A stretch of 18,676 nucleotides of DNA. Source: JAXGPP01 sp964436865 (GTDB lineage Bacteria; Planctomycetota; Planctomycetia; Pirellulales; Thermoguttaceae). Location of the stretch: positions 1 through 18,676 of the forward strand of contig CAYTFK010000118.1 of assembly GCA_964436865.1 (NCBI GenBank), in the 5' to 3' direction. The position numbers and the translations under genes were made by a program. The first letter of the stretch is position 1, and each line of letters begins with the position of its first letter. Shown here one piece after another: positions 15,846-18,676 of the stretch. The notes beneath the pieces were generated by a model, which saw nothing but the letters and a program-made list of their open reading frames with translations, did not search any database and had not been told where the DNA came from.

Positions 15846-16382
15846 CTATTTTTCGACGCCCACCCTTGCCAGGACTCCTTGCCGCCAGTAGTGCTTGACC
15901 TCCCGCATCTCCGTGACGAGATCGGCGACGGCCAACAGCCGCGGGTGGGCCCAACGGCCGGTAATCACTAATTCAGTCCGGACAGGGCGAAGCTCGACCA
16001 GTTCCAGGAGCGAGTCGATCGAAAGCAGCCCCATCGCTACTGCCACGTTGGCTTCGTCCATGACGACCAGCCGATGATCTCCCGCGCAGATGACCCGCCT
16101 GCACTCCGCGAGCCCCCGCTCCGCCCACTCCTGGTCAGGTGGCTGCGGCGCACGATTGACGAAACAACTCCGGCCGAACTGGCGAACCGCAACCTGATCC
16201 GACAATCGCTCGAGAGCCGAAAGCTCGCTGGAATGCATGCCCTTGACGAACTGCGCGATGAACACGCGCCAGCCCGCGCCCGCCGCGCGCAGGGCCAAAC
16301 CCAGCGCCGCAGTGGTCTTGCCCTTGCCGTCGCCCGTGTAGATGTGGACGAACCCCCGGTCCAAGCCAAGATCCGACTCCAT
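15846..16382 (-). CDS. cobO: Cob(I)yrinic acid a,c-diamide adenosyltransferase (CobO/BtuR type)
   Basis: The product transfers the 5'-deoxyadenosyl group of ATP to the cobalt of reduced corrinoids, making the adenosyl form of B12 in synthesis and salvage; it is cytosolic. The protein is 178 aa. It has a P-loop GDGKGKTT at residues 17-24 preceded by FVHIYT, a Walker-B-like LVVMDE at 105-110, LVITGR in the later core, and the typical C-terminal VKHYWRQGVLARVGVE. The start was set at the ATG giving MESDLG, which has GGAAGG 6 nt upstream; an in-frame ATG at 16415 is less likely. It lies 120 nt after the DUF4465 gene, and no second B12 box lies in that gap. It is thus likely the last gene of the riboswitch-controlled unit. 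No other corrin-ring synthesis genes are in the window, which suits salvage. Confidence 0.94.
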   Translation of the reverse strand: MESDLGLDRGFVHIYTGDGKGKTTAALGLALRAAGAGWRVFIAQFVKGMHSSELSALERLSDQVAVRQFGRSCFVNRAPQPPDQEWAERGLAECRRVICAGDHRLVVMDEANVAVAMGLLSIDSLLELVELRPVRTELVITGRWAHPRLLAVADLVTEMREVKHYWRQGVLARVGVEK

Positions 16383-16502
16383 TCGCCACCTTCCCGGTAC
16401 GTGTATCGTCCTCATCGAAGCCCGAGGCATCAGACCCATTTTCGCGGGTCGCCAATCGGGACAGCCGCCCCTCTCCTCAGGCGTTCTTCGCCGCTCAGCC
16501 GC

Positions 16503-17375
16503 TCAACAGGTCATCTTCCGCCTGGAGATGCGCGTCCGCAACAGCGAAATGCCCCCCGCAACCAGCCCGCCCACCCCGAAAATCGCCAGCGTGGAGGGTT
16601 CCGGGACTTCACCCGTGACAATGTCATCGATGGCGAATTGCGCCGGCGTGTTCATGCCGAACTGGCCGTTGTCCGAGGAACTGAGGCCAAACGTCAGCCT
16701 GGTTGCGTTTCCCAGGCTCGTCAGATCGACCCACGTCCAGTCGTCGACGATGTAATCGAGCCCGTTGTTCGCGAACCGATAATCGGCCAGGTAGAAATCG
16801 ACCTCGGCGGTGACGCCCTGCGAATTCTCGCCGGTGATCGTGAGCTTGAACCAGTCGGGATCGTCGCCGCTAACGCCGCCGAACTTCTTGGCGAAGGCGT
16901 TGGGAGGCGGGTCGCCATGGAGCATCGAGAGGGCTGCGTAGGTGGTGTTGGTGATCCACGCGCCGAGAATCGGCGCGCCGTGCGCAAGGGTCACCGTGGA
17001 GGTCAACCCCCAGGGCTCAAAGTACACGCTGTACTGAGTGCCGCTGTGAGCGCCGCCTGCATAGGCGCTGTACTGGTTGGTGTAGCCGGCGGTGGTCGTA
17101 TCGATCGTGTTCGAGTAGGCCCAGCCCTCCCAACTCCCGTACTCCGTGTTGTAGCTGTTGAGGAAACTGGCGTCGCCGCTCGTGAACCCGCCCGATTCGT
17201 TGGAACCGTTCCAGAACGCCCCTCCCCCAACTCCGGTATAGGCCTGGGCCGGAGGGACCGAGAGGTCGAGATCCTCAAAATCCACGATGTTGGCCCCAAT
17301 GGCGTTTGTCGCCAGGGGGAGCAGAACGGCGAGCGCCAATGCCCATCGCATCCGGTGGAAACCAGCCGACTTCAT
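16503..17375 (-). CDS. DUF4465 surface protein with PEP-CTERM anchor, candidate corrinoid-binding protein
   Basis: This 290-aa exported protein has a signal peptide (residues 1 to about 28) and a DUF4465 domain (about 31-252). The domain begins VDFEDLDL and contains WEGWAYSNTIDTT, GYTNQYSAYAGG, ITNTTYAALSM, GDDPDWFKLTITGE, VDFYLADYR, WTWVDLTSLG and GMNTPAQFAIDDI, all characteristic of the family. It ends in a PEP-CTERM sorting signal: VPEPS (257-261), a hydrophobic helix, and an Arg/Lys-rich end. From memory, DUF4465 is the domain of BtuH-type corrinoid-binding surface lipoproteins in Bacteroides. Here the lipid anchor is replaced by PEP-CTERM sorting. The start is the ATG with AGGGAG 6 nt upstream; an in-frame ATG at 17390 is possible. 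It lies 71 nt after the DUF1559 gene and 120 nt before cobO, downstream of a cobalamin riboswitch, which fits a role in corrinoid capture. Binding is inferred, not shown. Confidence 0.9.
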   Translation of the reverse strand: MKSAGFHRMRWALALAVLLPLATNAIGANIVDFEDLDLSVPPAQAYTGVGGGAFWNGSNESGGFTSGDASFLNSYNTEYGSWEGWAYSNTIDTTTAGYTNQYSAYAGGAHSGTQYSVYFEPWGLTSTVTLAHGAPILGAWITNTTYAALSMLHGDPPPNAFAKKFGGVSGDDPDWFKLTITGENSQGVTAEVDFYLADYRFANNGLDYIVDDWTWVDLTSLGNATRLTFGLSSSDNGQFGMNTPAQFAIDDIVTGEVPEPSTLAIFGVGGLVAGGISLLRTRISRRKMTC

Positions 17376-17446
17376 AAGAATCTCCCTCATCAAAGCGTGA
17401 ATTCGTGCATCGATCCAACAAGTCTGTGCAACAGCCAATCTCGAAT

Positions 17447-18277
17447 TCATGGCATCTGAACGACCTCCCGGCCCGCTCGTGTGCAAATCGCCGCGAGCGT
17501 CAGCAAGTCCATGGTGTCGGACAAGAAATGGGCCGAACCGTCGCAGAACAACCCGTTGGCGCCGCCGGGATGCTTGCTGCGGATGTCGTTCTCGAAGGCA
17601 GGGGCGCGATTGATCGCATACGCCTGGTCGAACACGTTGCGGGCGTTGATCCACTGCCCGTCGGCAAATTCACCGTCTTCCGCGATGATCAGCGTGTTCG
17701 AGGTTCCGTCCGTGATCTCCGCAATCGCGATCGCGCGGTCGTAGAGCATCACTCCCTTCGGCGGATTGTTGGGAGCCGTAATTCGCTCCCCGTAGATCCC
17801 GCCGTACTGGCAAGGGCCGCGGCCCGATCGCAACTGGCTACCCTGCGGAACGCTCGGGCAGATGTAGATCGAGAGCACGGTGGCCGCGGCGGATGCGTTC
17901 TCCGGGGCGTCGAACGGCTTGCCGGTATCCAGCCGGACGTAGAGAGGGCCTTGCTCGACATAGGGAAGGAGAAACACCGACCACGCCAACTGCCGGCCGC
18001 TGGCCCCGTAGGGCCTCCCTGTGGCGGGATTGATCGTCGTGCGATGCTCGACGCCACCAGGAGGAAACGTTCGCAATGCGTCGTGGTAGTTGTGCGCCCC
18101 GATCCCCATCTGCCGCAGGTTGTTCAGACAACCCGCGCGCCGCGACGTTTCCCGAACCATCTGCACGGCAGGCAGCAGCATCGCAATCAGCGCGCCGATG
18201 ATCGCAATGACCACCAGCAACTCGACGACCGTAAAGCCCGGCGGCCCCGCAGAGCGCACTGTAAAACGGGTGGACAT
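17447..18277 (-). CDS. DUF1559 protein with type IV pilin-like N-terminus
   Basis: This 276-aa protein has a prepilin-type leader: cleavage is expected at G14|F15 (PPGFTVVELLVVIAIIG), with Glu at mature position 5 (E19) and a hydrophobic helix at about 15-37. The rest is the DUF1559 (SBP_bac_10-like) domain expanded in planctomycetes. It includes CLNNLRQMGIGAHNYHD after the helix, ITDGTSNTLIIAED in the middle, and the C-terminal HPGGANGLFCDGSAHFL motif. The predicted location is the inner membrane or a pseudopilus, with the domain outside. The function of DUF1559 is unknown. It is the first gene after the cobalamin riboswitch (start about 150 nt beyond the B12 box), which makes it a probable B12-responsive surface component. 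The Shine-Dalgarno site is weak, and the start was chosen because it gives a normal short prepilin leader. The DUF4465 gene follows after 71 nt. Confidence 0.93.
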   Translation of the reverse strand: MSTRFTVRSAGPPGFTVVELLVVIAIIGALIAMLLPAVQMVRETSRRAGCLNNLRQMGIGAHNYHDALRTFPPGGVEHRTTINPATGRPYGASGRQLAWSVFLLPYVEQGPLYVRLDTGKPFDAPENASAAATVLSIYICPSVPQGSQLRSGRGPCQYGGIYGERITAPNNPPKGVMLYDRAIAIAEITDGTSNTLIIAEDGEFADGQWINARNVFDQAYAINRAPAFENDIRSKHPGGANGLFCDGSAHFLSDTMDLLTLAAICTRAGREVVQMP

Positions 18278-18294
18278 CAGGCCGCGCCGCCATC

Positions 18295-18358
18295 ACCCGG
18301 TTCGCCCCTCACGCGCGCAACGCCAGCGCGAAGCAAGAGCAAACGGAACTAACCGGGT
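18295..18358 (-). promoter_or_regulatory. Stem just before the DUF1559 start, possible riboswitch expression platform
   Basis: A perfect 8-bp inverted repeat, ACCCGGTT (18295-18302) and AACCGGGT (18351-18358), closes a region with an inner CGCGC/GCGCG hairpin. Its 3' arm ends 17 nt before the ATG at 18277, so it could limit ribosome access. No T-run follows it, arguing against intrinsic termination. Confidence 0.35.
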
Positions 18359-18424
18359 TGGCAGACGCCTCCAACAGACGTTCTTTCTGCAGCCTCCATC
18401 CCGCGCGGAGGGCTGCCGATACGG

Positions 18425-18612
18425 CGTTGGTAGGTCTTCTGACTTCCGAGCCACTGCGTCCCGGCCTTCTCGTCGCAAAAGGCGACAATGGCGAGAGAGT
18501 CGAACGCAGCGTTACCGCTCGGTTACAGCGGCGGGGACCGTCCCGGATTCACACCGGGTTCCCTGTTCGTCGGCCCTTGGAGCCCAAGCGGCCGACCACC
18601 AACGCGTACAAC
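18425..18612 (-). promoter_or_regulatory. Cobalamin riboswitch
   Basis: Read on the minus strand, the element has the conserved parts in order: CCGGTGTGAATCCGG (18543-18557), GACGGTCCCCGCC, GCCGCTGTAACCG (18520-18532), a variable arm, GAGAAGGCCGGGA, and the B12 box AGTCAGAAGACCTACC (18429-18444). Adenosylcobalamin or related corrinoids bind such elements and usually switch off the downstream genes. The DUF1559, DUF4465 and cobO genes follow on the same strand. A GC-rich bulged hairpin (18389-18416) lies just downstream without a T-run, so control may act on translation or through Rho. The ends are approximate: the 5' end is set by the promoter and the 3' end by the B12 box. Confidence 0.93.
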
Positions 18613-18619
18613 GGGGCCC

Positions 18620-18647
18620 AGTATAGCAAGGCGGATTTCCAGATCAA
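18620..18647 (-). promoter_or_regulatory. Sigma70-type promoter of the cobalamin-regulated unit
   Basis: On the minus strand TTGATC (18642-18647, 4/6) and TATACT (18620-18625, 5/6) are separated by 16 nt. Transcription would begin near 18612, directly at the 5' end of the riboswitch, which supports the call. Confidence 0.65.
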
Positions 18648-18676
18648 GTGGGGTGATCAACTTCAATCGCGGCGTC

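Noticed and set aside
16383..16502. Second cobalamin riboswitch or separate promoter directly before cobO
   Set aside because: No B12 box or GCCGCTGTAACC-type core and no convincing -35/-10 in the 120-nt gap.
1..18676. CRISPR arrays, insertion sequences, tRNA or rRNA genes
   Set aside because: No regularly spaced direct repeats, transposase motifs, terminal repeats, or tRNA T-arm/acceptor patterns were seen in any intergenic region.

Overview
The window looks like a chromosomal segment from a high-GC member of the Planctomycetes (Pirellulales-like). The evidence is a DUF1559 protein with a type IV-pilin-like N-terminus and a C-terminal H...GG...DGS motif, a PEP-CTERM-anchored surface protein, a degenerate FHA/coiled-coil/two-TM protein, an MMPL/RND exporter, a xylose-isomerase-like TIM-barrel protein, and Ala/Pro-rich low-complexity tails. 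Operons are short, intergenic spaces are generous, and Shine-Dalgarno sites are often weak. No 16S gene or other taxonomic marker is present, so the assignment is an inference from gene content.

Layout. 1-503: 3' end of an Ala/Pro/Asp-rich protein with repeated DPFA motifs, closed by a strong intrinsic terminator (567-596). 675-6127, minus strand: an RND/MMPL exporter, a 32-residue basic protein with an ANHGKRP motif, a FabZ-like hot-dog dehydratase, a rhomboid protease and TrmB. 6584-8062, plus: a single-pass membrane protein of unknown function. 8077-9090, minus: trpD. 9248-10195, plus: a nucleoside hydrolase behind a good sigma70-type promoter. 10215-11984, minus: a DksA/TraR-type zinc-finger protein followed by a periplasmic HtrA-like protease. 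11985-12642: a 658-nt gap with inverted repeats and a possible promoter. 12643-14628, plus: the FHA/coiled-coil/membrane protein. 14663-15676, minus: a sugar phosphate isomerase/epimerase-like protein.

15846-18647, minus: a cobalamin-controlled locus, and the most interesting part of the window. A sigma70-like promoter (18620-18647) reads into a clear cobalamin riboswitch. Downstream, all on the same strand, lie a DUF1559 pseudopilin-like protein, a DUF4465 protein with signal peptide and PEP-CTERM anchor, and CobO/BtuR-type cob(I)alamin adenosyltransferase. DUF4465 is, to my recollection, the domain of the BtuH surface corrinoid-binding proteins of Bacteroides. The arrangement suggests a planctomycetal corrinoid-capture and salvage system: the surface proteins may bind or present corrinoid, and CobO adenosylates it inside the cell. 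The riboswitch, the gene order and the family assignments are read from the sequence; corrinoid binding by the surface proteins is an inference.
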